A DNA stretch of 64,000 nucleotides from an uncultured Lachnospiraceae bacterium. Its GTDB lineage: Bacteria > Bacillota > Clostridia > Lachnospirales > Lachnospiraceae. The notes below the pieces were generated by a model that searched no databases, was not told where the DNA came from, and saw only the letters and a program-made list of their open reading frames with translations. The stretch spans positions 124,001-188,000 of the forward strand of contig CANBFE010000002.1 of the NCBI GenBank assembly GCA_947367855.1. The letters run 5' to 3'. The translations under genes were made by a program, and so were the position numbers. Position 1 is the first letter of the stretch. Each line of letters starts with the position of its first letter. This document shows positions 7,796 through 15,891 of this stretch, one piece after another.

Positions 7796-8293
7796 TTACA
7801 GTTCTTCGTAGGAGATGCCTTTTCCGGACAGGTACTGTCTTGCTGCCCGGTCCCAGATGGCGTCAGGTTCCCTGGACAGAAGAAAAGTGTGAAAGGCGGT
7901 GCCGGTGGTAAGCACCGCTTTTTCGCCGTCATAGCGTATATTCAGCACAAGAGCCCTGAGCTGGGAGGAATCCACATCACAGTTTTCCTTTTCCAGAAGC
8001 GCGGCGGCTTTTTCCGGCATCAGGTGCAGTACAAAGCGGAAAGACAGGGGGGTGCGGCGTCCTTTTATCAGGTCAAAACACAGCCCCTTCAGTTCGCCCC
8101 AGGGGCGGAAGTCCCAGGAGGCGTCAGGGGCATCTTCCGAATCCCCGTAAAATTCCCGGTTCACATGACCGTCAATGGTAAAGGTGCTGCCCGTGCTGAT
8201 TACGGCTTCCTCCAGCAGGAACGGTTCAAAGGTATCTGCCACCAGCAGGTGGTTCATAAATTGTTTCATGGATGTGATCTGTAAAGCTATCAT
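7796..8293 (-). CDS. DUF5721 family protein
   Basis: Cytoplasmic protein of 165 residues, function unknown. It looks like a Lachnospiraceae family I associate with DUF5721: an N-terminal MKQFMNHLL segment, FTIDGHVNREFY, the central LIKGRRTPLSFRFVL and a C-terminal LNIRYDG followed by a TTGTAFHTF strand. No catalytic motif, signal peptide or membrane helix is visible. AAGGA lies 6-7 nt upstream of the start on this strand. It diverges from the DegV gene across 249 bp and converges with spoVAE. Confidence 0.75.
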   Translation of the reverse strand: MIALQITSMKQFMNHLLVADTFEPFLLEEAVISTGSTFTIDGHVNREFYGDSEDAPDASWDFRPWGELKGLCFDLIKGRRTPLSFRFVLHLMPEKAAALLEKENCDVDSSQLRALVLNIRYDGEKAVLTTGTAFHTFLLSREPDAIWDRAARQYLSGKGISYEEL

Positions 8294-8395
8294 AAATTTT
8301 CCTTTTTCTGTGAGATTTTTTGGGGTATGGAAAGATTATAGCAAACACAGCGGAAATGGTCAATGTCCGTCGGCCTGTGTTAAGGCATAAATTCC

Positions 8396-8424
8396 TTTAC
8401 ACAGGAGGTAACTTATGCTATTAT
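8396..8424 (+). promoter_or_regulatory. Sigma-A promoter for the DegV gene
   Basis: TTTACA at 8396-8401, a 17-bp spacer, and TATTAT at 8419-8424. It leaves a leader of about 110 nt before the start at 8543, in which I see no riboswitch. The AGGAGG in the spacer precedes no frame. Confidence 0.6.
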
Positions 8425-8542
8425 ATATAGTAATGAAAACCATATGCTGCAAAATTGAAAATCCGGGATATGCTAAGCAGGAAAGCGATGGTTTCAGTTT
8501 ATGAATGGATAAATACTGTAATAAGAGATGGGAGAACCGGTT

Positions 8543-9379
8543 ATGAGCTTTAAGATTGTAGTTGACAGCTGTTGCGAGCTTCCGGAGAAGCTGCTTGGGG
8601 ATGGCAGGTTTGAAAGGGTGCCTCTTGGACTGGAGGTGGGGGAGTACAGTATATGGGATGACGACACCTTTAACCAGGCGGAGTTTTTAAAAAAGGTAGC
8701 GGAATATCCGAAGTGTCCCAGGTCCTCCTGCCCGTCACCGGAACGGTTTATGGAAAGCTATGCGGCGGAGGCGGACCACATTTACGCAGTGACTCTATCC
8801 TCCCGGCTCAGCGGCAGTTATAACAGTGCAGTGTTGGGGCAGAAGCTGTGCCAGGAAAAGCACAGGGGGAAGAAGATCCATGTGGTGGATTCGGAATCCG
8901 CCAGCGGAGGAGAGGCCCAGATCGCCCTGAAGCTGATGGAACTGGAGGAGGCGGGACTGAGTTTTGAGGCAATTGTGGAAAAGATAGAGGCTTTCCGTGA
9001 CAGTCTGAATACCTATTTTGTGCTGGATAATCTGGAGACGCTGCGCAAAAACGGCAGACTCTCCGGCGTGAAGGCGCTTGTGGCTTCCACTCTGAACATC
9101 AAACCCGTGATGGGCGCAGACAGGGGGGAGATCATTCAGCGCAGCCAGACCATAGGGATCAAAAAGGCCCTGAGCAGGATGGCGGAGCTGGTGGTCTCAG
9201 AAGTAAAGAAGCCAAGGGAAAGAAGGCTGGTCATCACCCACTGCAATGCCCCGGAAAGGGCGGAACAGGTGAAGAAGATGGTGCTTCAGAAGCTGGAATT
9301 CAGGGAATGTATTATCATGGATACCAGGGGGGTCAGCAGTATGTACGCCAATGACGGCGGCGTCATCGTGACCGCTTAA
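8543..9379 (+). CDS. DegV family fatty-acid-binding protein
   Basis: A 278-residue cytoplasmic lipid-binding protein of the DegV/FakB family. FakB proteins present fatty acids to the kinase FakA for phosphorylation. Family signs are IVVDSCCELPE at the N-terminus (DSxxDLP equivalent), SSRLSGSYNSA and the lipid-pocket region LDNLETLRKNGRLSGVKAL, followed by LNIKPVM. ATG 8543 is chosen because GGGAGA lies 7 nt upstream; ATG 8528 lacks a properly spaced site. No fakA gene is in the window. Its stop overlaps the stop of the opposing gene. Confidence 0.9.
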   Translation: MSFKIVVDSCCELPEKLLGDGRFERVPLGLEVGEYSIWDDDTFNQAEFLKKVAEYPKCPRSSCPSPERFMESYAAEADHIYAVTLSSRLSGSYNSAVLGQKLCQEKHRGKKIHVVDSESASGGEAQIALKLMELEEAGLSFEAIVEKIEAFRDSLNTYFVLDNLETLRKNGRLSGVKALVASTLNIKPVMGADRGEIIQRSQTIGIKKALSRMAELVVSEVKKPRERRLVITHCNAPERAEQVKKMVLQKLEFRECIIMDTRGVSSMYANDGGVIVTA

Positions 9380-9654
9380 AGGACGGCGGAGAGTTTGGAT
9401 AATACTGCCAGAAGGAGAATTCCTTCTATAAGAAATATGGCGGGCATTCCGTATCTGAAATACCAGTGCCTTGTCTTATGACGGAAGAAATGCATGCCCA
9501 GGGTACAGCCCAGGGAGCCTCCCAACAGGGCGGCGGTAAAGAGAGAAGCCTCCGGGATGCGCCAGGCGCCCCGGATGGCTCTTTTTTTGTCAATTCCCAT
9601 CATGGCAAAGCCTGTTATGTTGACGGCCGCCGCATAGATCAGAAACAGAAGCAT
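9376..9654 (-). CDS. DUF1294 family small membrane protein
   Basis: A 92-residue protein with three hydrophobic segments (about 2-20, 40-55, 68-88). The signature MGIDKKRAIRGAWRIPE near residue 19 and the GGSLG, HKTRHWYF segments identify the DUF1294 family, whose function is unknown. It begins 10 bp after argG on the same strand and is probably cotranscribed, though no link to arginine synthesis is known. Its stop shares the bases TTAA with the stop of the convergent DegV gene. Confidence 0.85.
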   Translation of the reverse strand: MLLFLIYAAAVNITGFAMMGIDKKRAIRGAWRIPEASLFTAALLGGSLGCTLGMHFFRHKTRHWYFRYGMPAIFLIEGILLLAVLSKLSAVL

Positions 9655-9664
9655 ACAAATCCCC

Positions 9665-10888
9665 CTAAAATACCTGTTCTCCCTGCTCCTGCATCTTCAT
9701 GGCCCTTACCTTGCAGGACAGTCCGAACAGATTGATAAAGCCTTCCGCGTCATGATGATCGTACAAATCCCCTGTGGTGAAGGAGGCAATGCTTTCATTG
9801 TACAGGCTGTAGGGGGAAGTGGTGCCTGCCTTGATAATGTTGCCCTTGTAGAGCCTGAACTTCACTTCTCCGGTAACATATTTCTGGGTCTCCCGGATAA
9901 AGGCCTGTTCCGCCATCCTCAGGGGAGTGAACCATTTTCCCTCATATACAAGACTGGCAAAACGGCTGCCAATCTCCTTTTTCATGGCATATGTGTCTCG
10001 GTCCAGAATGAGCTCCTCCAGCTGCTGATGCGCCTCCATCAGGATGGTTCCGCCGGGTGTCTCGTATACTCCCCGGGACTTCATGCCAACCACACGGTTT
10101 TCCACGATATCAATGATGCCGATGCCATGCTTTCCGCCCAGTTCGTTCAGGGTATGTATGATTTCGGAGACCTTCATTTTCTGTCCGTTTACCGAGGTGG
10201 GAATGCCCTTTTCAAAAGTCATGGTCACGCATTCGCCTTCTTCCGGTGCCTTCTGGGGAGTGGTGCCAAGTACCAGGAGATGCTCGTAATTGGGCTCATT
10301 GGAGGGATCCTCCAGTTCCAGACCCTCATGGCTGATGTGCCAGATATTGCGGTCCCGGCTGTAGGAGGAATCTGCGGAGAACGGAAGATCGATTCCGTGG
10401 TCCCTGCAGTACCGGATCTCAGATTCCCGGGAATCCATTGTCCACTTGTCATTTCTCCAGGCTGCGATGATACGGATGTCCGGGGCAAGCGCCTTGATGC
10501 CAAGTTCGAAGCGGATCTGGTCATTGCCCTTACCCGTTGCGCCGTGGCAGATGGCAGTGGCGCCTTCCTTCCTGGCGATTTCCACCAGTTTTTTGGCGAT
10601 GAGGGGCCTGGCCATGGAAGTGCCCAGCAGATATTTGTTTTCATAAACGGCATTGGCCTGAACGCAGGGAACCACATATTCGTCGCAGAACTCGTCAATG
10701 ACGTTTTCGATATAGAGTTTGGATGCGCCGCAGGATTTTGCGCGCTCCTCCAGTCCGTCCAGTTCTTCCGCCTGTCCGCAGTCCACGCACACACAGATCA
10801 CTTCATAATCAAAATTTTCCTTTAGCCAGGGAATGATGGCGGTGGTATCCAGACCGCCTGAATAGGCCAGAACTACTTTTTCCTTCAT
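9665..10888 (-). CDS. argG: Argininosuccinate synthase
   Basis: Joins citrulline and aspartate with ATP in the penultimate step of arginine synthesis. The N-terminal AYSGGLDTT is the PP-loop ATP site; GATGKGNDQIRFE and the DSSYSRD segment are family motifs. 407 residues, the usual length. The frame extends 15 codons upstream, but the start at 10888 is chosen because MKEKVVLAYSGG is the normal N-terminus and GGAGG lies upstream. argH is not in the window; the other arg genes lie 8-16 kb away on the plus strand. Confidence 0.97.
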   Translation of the reverse strand: MKEKVVLAYSGGLDTTAIIPWLKENFDYEVICVCVDCGQAEELDGLEERAKSCGASKLYIENVIDEFCDEYVVPCVQANAVYENKYLLGTSMARPLIAKKLVEIARKEGATAICHGATGKGNDQIRFELGIKALAPDIRIIAAWRNDKWTMDSRESEIRYCRDHGIDLPFSADSSYSRDRNIWHISHEGLELEDPSNEPNYEHLLVLGTTPQKAPEEGECVTMTFEKGIPTSVNGQKMKVSEIIHTLNELGGKHGIGIIDIVENRVVGMKSRGVYETPGGTILMEAHQQLEELILDRDTYAMKKEIGSRFASLVYEGKWFTPLRMAEQAFIRETQKYVTGEVKFRLYKGNIIKAGTTSPYSLYNESIASFTTGDLYDHHDAEGFINLFGLSCKVRAMKMQEQGEQVF

Positions 10889-10941
10889 ATGGTAAAAATC
10901 CTCCGTGCAAAATATGTATTTGTTTGGTTTCATCTGAAAAC

Positions 10942-10970
10942 ACTATACAACATTCTGCATGAAAATGCAA
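10942..10970 (-). promoter_or_regulatory. argG promoter
   Basis: On the minus strand: TTGCAT (10965-10970), a 17-bp spacer, and TATAGT (10942-10947). It lies between thiT and argG, giving argG its own promoter. A palindrome overlaps the -35 element (next entry). Confidence 0.6.
10956..10969. promoter_or_regulatory. Candidate ArgR operator at argG
   Basis: TGCATGAAAATGCA, with 5-bp arms, overlaps the argG -35 element. It fits the ARG-box pattern TGAAT-4-ATTCA at 10 of 14 positions or so and resembles the TGAATAAATATGCA site before argC. An arginine repressor bound here would block RNA polymerase. No argR gene is in the window. Confidence 0.35.
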
Positions 10971-10976
10971 GGTTTC

Positions 10977-11654
10977 TTATTCCGTGGCCAGTTTTTTCAC
11001 CCTGATAAAGGCTTCCTTCACATAGGGAACGGACAGCAGCAGCAGAGTGAGGGCGCCTTCGGAGAAAATATAGATTCCATTGTATACCAGGGCGTAGGGA
11101 AGGGGCGCCCATCCCTCCCAGGCGTATTCGGCGAAAAAAATCCATCCGGAGAGGGAGGAAAATATCCAACGTCCGGTGATTCCGGCCAGATACCCTTTCA
11201 GGAGGCCCTGTTTCCGGCTGCTGAACAGTCCGGACAGGCCGAAAGCGCCGAAGGCAAGCGGATAGTCGGCCAGCAGCTGCACGGGATGTATGACATAGGG
11301 ATCAAGGATCAGCTGAAGGATGCCGTAGGCTACGCCGGTGACAATTCCGGCCCCGGCCCCGAACCAGTAGCCGGGCAGACAGACGAACAGCATGGACAGC
11401 AGGGTGACGGAGCCTCCGAAGGGAAAACGGTAGATCTTGAAATTGGACAGGACAGTGCCCAGCGCGATGGCCATGGCGCAAAAGGCCAGCTGCTTTGCGC
11501 CAAGCTTCAGGGAGCGGGGGGAATGAGCCTTTCTGCCCGCAATGAACAGCGCTGCGGCAAGCAGAAGGGCAAAGAGCAGTATCAGCAGCGCATTGCCAAG
11601 GACTGTGGGGACATAGCTTGTGCTGTCCCCTTCTGTGATTACATTGTACAACAT
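10977..11654 (-). CDS. thiT: Energy-coupled thiamine transporter ThiT
   Basis: Substrate-binding S-component of an ECF transporter that imports thiamine; the shared energising module (EcfAA'T) is encoded elsewhere. 225 residues with about six membrane helices. The motif GGSVTLLSML (near residue 80) and the following GAGAGIVTGVAYG are typical of ThiT. The protein has an N-terminal extension including one extra hydrophobic segment. A TPP riboswitch directly upstream supports thiamine as the substrate. AAGGAGG lies before ATG 11654, inside a hairpin. Confidence 0.93.
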   Translation of the reverse strand: MLYNVITEGDSTSYVPTVLGNALLILLFALLLAAALFIAGRKAHSPRSLKLGAKQLAFCAMAIALGTVLSNFKIYRFPFGGSVTLLSMLFVCLPGYWFGAGAGIVTGVAYGILQLILDPYVIHPVQLLADYPLAFGAFGLSGLFSSRKQGLLKGYLAGITGRWIFSSLSGWIFFAEYAWEGWAPLPYALVYNGIYIFSEGALTLLLLSVPYVKEAFIRVKKLATE

Positions 11655-11660
11655 AAAAAA

Positions 11661-11687
11661 TCCTCCTTAAGTTTTGGCTAAGGAGGA
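11661..11687 (-). promoter_or_regulatory. Hairpin sequestering the thiT ribosome binding site
   Basis: A perfect 9-bp inverted repeat (TCCTCCTTA / TAAGGAGGA, 9-nt loop) whose 3' arm is the thiT Shine-Dalgarno sequence. It is followed by six U residues and then the ATG. It can work as a translation block and possibly as a terminator, and is the likely output of the upstream riboswitch. Confidence 0.7.
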
Positions 11688-11748
11688 ACGACACCGACAG
11701 CTTCAAAACGCATGGGGACCCTGTCCCCGGCTGCGCATGCTGCTGTAT

Positions 11749-11843
11749 TGCTTCCTTACGCCGGTATTATCCGGTTCAAGTAGTGAGGGTTAGAGGCCTG
11801 CCCGAAGGTATCAGCCCCAGTCTCAGCGATGTGCTCCCCTAGC
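11749..11843 (-). ncRNA. TPP (thiamine pyrophosphate) riboswitch
   Basis: Read on the minus strand, it has the THI-box elements in order: GGGGAGC, CTGAGA, GCTGATACC, CCCTCACTACTTGAACCGG and GGATAATACCGGCGTAAGG. When TPP is bound it should switch off thiT. The expression platform is the hairpin at 11661-11687. Confidence 0.95.
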
Positions 11844-11861
11844 GTTTTTTGTTTGGACTTT

Positions 11862-11890
11862 ACTATAATGGATTCTCTTCCCGGTGTCAA
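11862..11890 (-). promoter_or_regulatory. Sigma-A promoter of the TPP riboswitch/thiT
   Basis: Minus strand: TTGACA (11885-11890), a 17-bp spacer, and TATAGT (11862-11867). This near-consensus promoter places the transcript start just before the riboswitch. Confidence 0.75.
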
Positions 11891-11910
11891 GCTTTTTGTA
11901 CAAATCCTGT

Positions 11911-11939
11911 TTGTATCTGCAGGATTCCTGTGATATACT
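11911..11939 (+). promoter_or_regulatory. Promoter for the GTPase-nuclease gene
   Basis: TTGTAT (11911-11916), a 17-bp spacer, and TATACT (11934-11939), about 70 bp before the start at 12010. It diverges from the thiT promoter. The -35 is moderate and the -10 is good. Confidence 0.5.
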
Positions 11940-12009
11940 GTTACAATGGCAGAAAGACCGGAAGATACTGGAAGGGCGGAAGAAGGAATGAAAATGCGAG
12001 GACAGGCAA

Positions 12010-14760
12010 ATGAGCGGCAATAAATTGGTCATTGGCATACTGGCCCATGTGGATGCGGGAAAAACTACCCTTGCGGAGGGGATTTTATATACCGGGGGCA
12101 GAATCCGGAAACTGGGAAGGGTGGATCACGGGGATGCCTTTTTTGATCATTTTATCCTGGAAAGGGAGAGGGGAATCACCATATTTTCCAAGCAGGCCCA
12201 GATCGCCTGGGAAGGCCTGGACATTACGCTGCTGGACACGCCCGGACATGTGGATTTCAGCGCGGAAATGGAGCGGACTCTGCAGGTGCTTGACTATGCT
12301 CTGTTGGTAATCAGCGCTTCCGACGGGGTGCAGGGACATGTGCGGACCCTGTGGCGGCTTCTTGGGCAGTACGGGATTCCCGTGTTTCTCTTTGTCAATA
12401 AGATGGACCAGCCGGGAACGGACAGGAAGAGCCTGATGGAAGAGCTGCAGGAGAAACTGGACGGCGGCTGCCAGGAGTTTGGGCAGGAGGCGGAAGACAG
12501 GGGGGAGGCCCGCTGGGAGGAGCTTTCCCTGTGCCATGAAGGGCTCCTGGAGGAATATCTGGAAAAGGGATATCTGGAGGATGCATCCCTGGCAGGGGCT
12601 GTGAAGGCGAGACATTTGTTTCCCTGCTATTTCGGTTCCGCCCTGCATCTGTGGGGAGTGGAGGAGCTGCTTCAGGGAATCCGCCGTTATGCCATCTGTC
12701 CGGTATATCCGGAGGAGTTTGGGGCCAGGGTTTATAAGATCTCAAGGGATGCTGCAGGAAACCGCCTGACCCATCTGAAAGTCACAGGAGGGGTCCTCAG
12801 GGTGAAGATGCCTGTGGGAAACGGCAGCAGCGCATTGTCGGAGGCGGAGATCTGGGAGGAGAAGGCAGACCAGCTGCGGATTTACGGAGGGGCCCAGTAC
12901 ACCGGGGTGGACAGTGTGGAGGCGGGCGGTATCTGCGCTGTCACGGGACTTGACAGAACCTTTGCGGGACAGGGCCTGGGATGGGAAGGAAGAACGGAGG
13001 GGCCTGTTCTTACGCCGGTACTGACCTACGGGCTGATTCTCCCGGAGGGAAGCGATGAGATACGGGTGCTGGCGCAGCTTCGGAAACTGGAGGAGGAAGA
13101 TCCTCAGCTTCATGTCATGTGGCAGAAAAACGGGGGCTCCAAATCTGCCCCGCAGCTCCATGTCCAGGTCATGGGGGAGGTGCAGATCGAGATCCTGAGG
13201 AGAATGCTCCGGGAGAGATTCGGACTGGAGGCGGAATTCACGGACGGGCGCATCGTCTATAAGGAGACCATTGCGGAGACTGTGGAGGGAATCGGGCATT
13301 TCGAGCCGCTGCGCCACTACGCGGAGGTGCATCTGCTGTTGGAGCCGGGGGAGCGGGGCAGCGGTCTTCAGTTTGCCAGCGCCTGCAGTGAGGATGTGCT
13401 GGACAGAAACTGGCAGAGACTGATACTGACTCATCTGGAGGAGCGTTCCCACCCGGGTGTGCTGACAGGTTCTCCGGTGACGGACATGAAGATCACGCTG
13501 CTCACCGGCCGGGCCCATATCAAGCATACGGAGGGCGGGGATTTCAGGCAGGCCACCTACCGGGCCCTGCGCCAGGGGCTGATGCAGGGCAGCTGCATAT
13601 TGCTGGAACCTGTGTTTTCGTTTATCCTGGAGGTGCCCCAGGCGCAGCTTGGCAGGGCCATGTCGGATATCAGGAGGCTTCACGGCAGTTTTGAACCGCC
13701 TTTGACGGAGGGGGACAGGGCAGTTCTCACCGGAAGCGCCCCGGTAGCTGCCATGCAGGGCTATCAGAAGGAGGTCAGCGCTTACACCAGGGGCCTGGGC
13801 AGGCTTACCTGTACCGTAAAGGGATATGAACCCTGTCACAACGCGGAGGAGGTCATGGAACAGACAGGGTATGTTCCGGATGCGGATCTGGAAAATCCCT
13901 CCTCCTCGGTTTTCTGTTCCCATGGAGCCGGATTTGTGGTGGCCTGGGACCAGGTGCCATCCTATGCCCATGTGGAGACTGTCTGGAATCCGGATTTACG
14001 GGAAAAGGAGGAAGAGGGGGAATCGGGAATCCGGCCCAGGACGGCGCCTGTTCCGGACAGAACACGGTCCTCTGCCGATTATATCACCCAGGAGGAAATA
14101 GAGGAGATTTTCCGAAGGACCTACGGAAAAAGCGCCGGGGACTATGAACCCTACCGCTATCATCAGAAGAACACGGGAGGGAGCAGGAGGGAGAGTCCCG
14201 TGGAGGAAGAGCCGGGAAGGTCCGGGATTTCTTCCACTGCGCCTCCCAGAGAGGAGTATCTTCTGGTGGACGGCTACAACATTATTTTCGCATGGGAGGA
14301 CCTGAGGGAACTGGCGGAAGTCAATATTGACAGCGCCAGGGACAGGCTTATGGACATCTGCAGCAATTACCGGGGATATGCAGGGTGTACCCTGATTCTG
14401 GTGTTTGATGCCTACAAGGTAAAGGGGAATCAGGGCGCCGTTCAGCAGTACCATAATATTTATGTGGTTTACACCAAGGAAGCGGAGACAGCGGACCAGT
14501 ATATTGAGAGAACGGTCCACCGGATTGCCGGAAAGCATTCCGTCACAGTGGCCACCTCCGACAGGCTGGAGCAGATGATCATATGGGGGGCAGGCGCGGT
14601 ACGGCTTTCCGCGGAAGGCTTCCGGGATGTGGTGAGACAGGCTTCCCGTCAGATGAGGGAGGAATACACAGGACGGCAGAGCCTGGAAAAAAACAGGCCG
14701 TTTGAGGATCTGCTCCGGGAAGACATTAACGGCAGGCCGTTTTCTGCGGAGGGCAACTGA
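12010..14760 (+). CDS. TetM/EF-G-like translational GTPase fused to a Rae1/YacP NYN ribonuclease domain
   Basis: A 916-residue fusion. Residues 1-650 are a ribosomal-protection-type GTPase: G1 HVDAGKTT (13-20), Thr57 in RGITI, G3 DTPGH (76-80), G4 NKMD (130-133), then EF-G-like domains II-V. The domain IV loop that displaces tetracycline in TetM (YSPVST) is absent; GRAHIKHTEGGDF stands there, so resistance is doubtful. An acidic linker (about 651-747) leads to a NYN domain (748-890) closely resembling B. subtilis Rae1/YacP. It contains LLVDGYNII, LVFDAYKVKG, ETADQYIE and ATSD, with acidic residues D754, D800, D829 and D851. Rae1 cuts mRNA in the ribosomal A site. Inference: the GTPase delivers the nuclease to ribosomes. 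ATG follows AGGACAGGCAA, a weak ribosome site. Confidence 0.9.
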   Translation: MSGNKLVIGILAHVDAGKTTLAEGILYTGGRIRKLGRVDHGDAFFDHFILERERGITIFSKQAQIAWEGLDITLLDTPGHVDFSAEMERTLQVLDYALLVISASDGVQGHVRTLWRLLGQYGIPVFLFVNKMDQPGTDRKSLMEELQEKLDGGCQEFGQEAEDRGEARWEELSLCHEGLLEEYLEKGYLEDASLAGAVKARHLFPCYFGSALHLWGVEELLQGIRRYAICPVYPEEFGARVYKISRDAAGNRLTHLKVTGGVLRVKMPVGNGSSALSEAEIWEEKADQLRIYGGAQYTGVDSVEAGGICAVTGLDRTFAGQGLGWEGRTEGPVLTPVLTYGLILPEGSDEIRVLAQLRKLEEEDPQLHVMWQKNGGSKSAPQLHVQVMGEVQIEILRRMLRERFGLEAEFTDGRIVYKETIAETVEGIGHFEPLRHYAEVHLLLEPGERGSGLQFASACSEDVLDRNWQRLILTHLEERSHPGVLTGSPVTDMKITLLTGRAHIKHTEGGDFRQATYRALRQGLMQGSCILLEPVFSFILEVPQAQLGRAMSDIRRLHGSFEPPLTEGDRAVLTGSAPVAAMQGYQKEVSAYTRGLGRLTCTVKGYEPCHNAEEVMEQTGYVPDADLENPSSSVFCSHGAGFVVAWDQVPSYAHVETVWNPDLREKEEEGESGIRPRTAPVPDRTRSSADYITQEEIEEIFRRTYGKSAGDYEPYRYHQKNTGGSRRESPVEEEPGRSGISSTAPPREEYLLVDGYNIIFAWEDLRELAEVNIDSARDRLMDICSNYRGYAGCTLILVFDAYKVKGNQGAVQQYHNIYVVYTKEAETADQYIERTVHRIAGKHSVTVATSDRLEQMIIWGAGAVRLSAEGFRDVVRQASRQMREEYTGRQSLEKNRPFEDLLREDINGRPFSAEGN

Positions 14761-14789
14761 TTGCAATTTCAGCTTTTGTATGATAAAAT
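14761..14789 (+). promoter_or_regulatory. Sigma-A promoter for the MraY-like gene
   Basis: TTGCAA (14761-14766), a 17-bp spacer, and TAAAAT (14784-14789). It begins at the base after the stop codon of the GTPase-nuclease gene. Confidence 0.6.
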
Positions 14790-14839
14790 CATGAGTACCG
14801 TGAAAGTCCGGTTAGCACAAATGTGCGGAGGGGAGTTAT

Positions 14840-15802
14840 ATGTTATATTCTATCGTGTCAGAAAACTACAGGTCCCTGCTTGCGTTGGCAGGCATTTTGT
14901 TTGCATTTGCCGCCACAGTTATAGCCACTGCAAAGCTGAGCGTGTATCTGCCCAGGGATGCGGGCAGGGAATATGCCCATGACGGCGAAAAGTCAGCCGG
15001 AAAGCCAAAGGGGGCGGGCATTATCTTTGTACTGGCCTTTGTGGCTGCAGCGCTCCTTTTTTCGCCCCTGGATGCGGAGATAGTCATCTACCTGATTCTG
15101 ATTGTGATCGGAATGATGACGGGTTACCTGGACGATGCTTCCAGGACGCCCTGGGGACAGTTCCGGAAGGGATTTCTGGATCTGTGCGTTGCGGCGCTCA
15201 CGGCTATGAATTTTCTGAAATTTAACCCAAGCAGAATAGAGCTTGTGTTTTTCCATCAGTGGATCGACATTCCCAGAGGTGTTTTTGCCGTCCTGGCGGT
15301 AATTCTGGTGTGGGTTTCCGTGAATGTGACCAATTGTTCGGACGGTGTGGACGGGCTGTCAGGTACCCTGACGGCAATCTCCCTGATCACGGTTTACCTG
15401 GTGGACAGGCTTCTGGGGGCCGGGGAGGATTTTTCCTTTCTGATACTGCTTTTCGGAGCCTGTATTCTGGGGTACCTGTGGCACAATGCCAATCCCAGCC
15501 GCCTGCTCATGGGGGATGCGGGATCCCGTGCCATGGGGCTGTTTATCAGCATGGCAGTGCTGAAGACCGGAAGGCCTTTCCTGTATATTCCGGTGGCGCT
15601 TGTGCTGATACTGGACGGGGGACTGGGACTGGTGAAGCTGACGCTGCTGCGGTTTAAGATTCGTGTTTTGACAAAAGTGAGGACTCCTCTTCATGACCAT
15701 GTGCGCAAAAAATGGGGATGGTCCAATACACAGACGGTATTTCGTTTTGCAATTATCCAGATTCTGTTGGCCGCTGCCGTTATTTACGGAATCAGCATGT
15801 GA
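14840..15802 (+). CDS. MraY/WecA-family glycosyl-1-phosphate transferase
   Basis: Polytopic membrane enzyme (320 residues, about ten helices) that transfers a UDP-linked sugar phosphate to undecaprenyl phosphate, as MraY does to make lipid I. Catalytic motifs are YLDD (96-99), NCSDGVDG (165-172) and GDAGS (225-229); the C-terminal loop has TPLHDHVRKKWGW, comparable to the MraY histidine motif. The N-terminal GTPTMGG motif of standard MraY is replaced by GKPKGAGI, and no dcw cluster genes are near. It may be a divergent MraY or a paralogue for another polymer. GGAGG lies 8 nt before the start. Confidence 0.8.
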   Translation: MLYSIVSENYRSLLALAGILFAFAATVIATAKLSVYLPRDAGREYAHDGEKSAGKPKGAGIIFVLAFVAAALLFSPLDAEIVIYLILIVIGMMTGYLDDASRTPWGQFRKGFLDLCVAALTAMNFLKFNPSRIELVFFHQWIDIPRGVFAVLAVILVWVSVNVTNCSDGVDGLSGTLTAISLITVYLVDRLLGAGEDFSFLILLFGACILGYLWHNANPSRLLMGDAGSRAMGLFISMAVLKTGRPFLYIPVALVLILDGGLGLVKLTLLRFKIRVLTKVRTPLHDHVRKKWGWSNTQTVFRFAIIQILLAAAVIYGISM

Positions 15803-15891
15803 GTCCTGCAGGCAGTGCAGGGCGGAGTTTAAACGGTTCCGGAGCATGGGAAATCCGTGGGAAAGAGACCGGAACAAGGGAGGAAAACAGT

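Noticed and set aside
12742..13971. Open frame of 409 codons on the minus strand
   Set aside because: Antisense to domains II-V of the GTPase-nuclease gene; low-complexity translation.
12010..14760. Tetracycline resistance gene of the tet(M) type
   Set aside because: The ribosome-protection fold is there, but the domain IV loop that displaces the drug is replaced and a nuclease domain is attached. Calling it a resistance gene would mislead.
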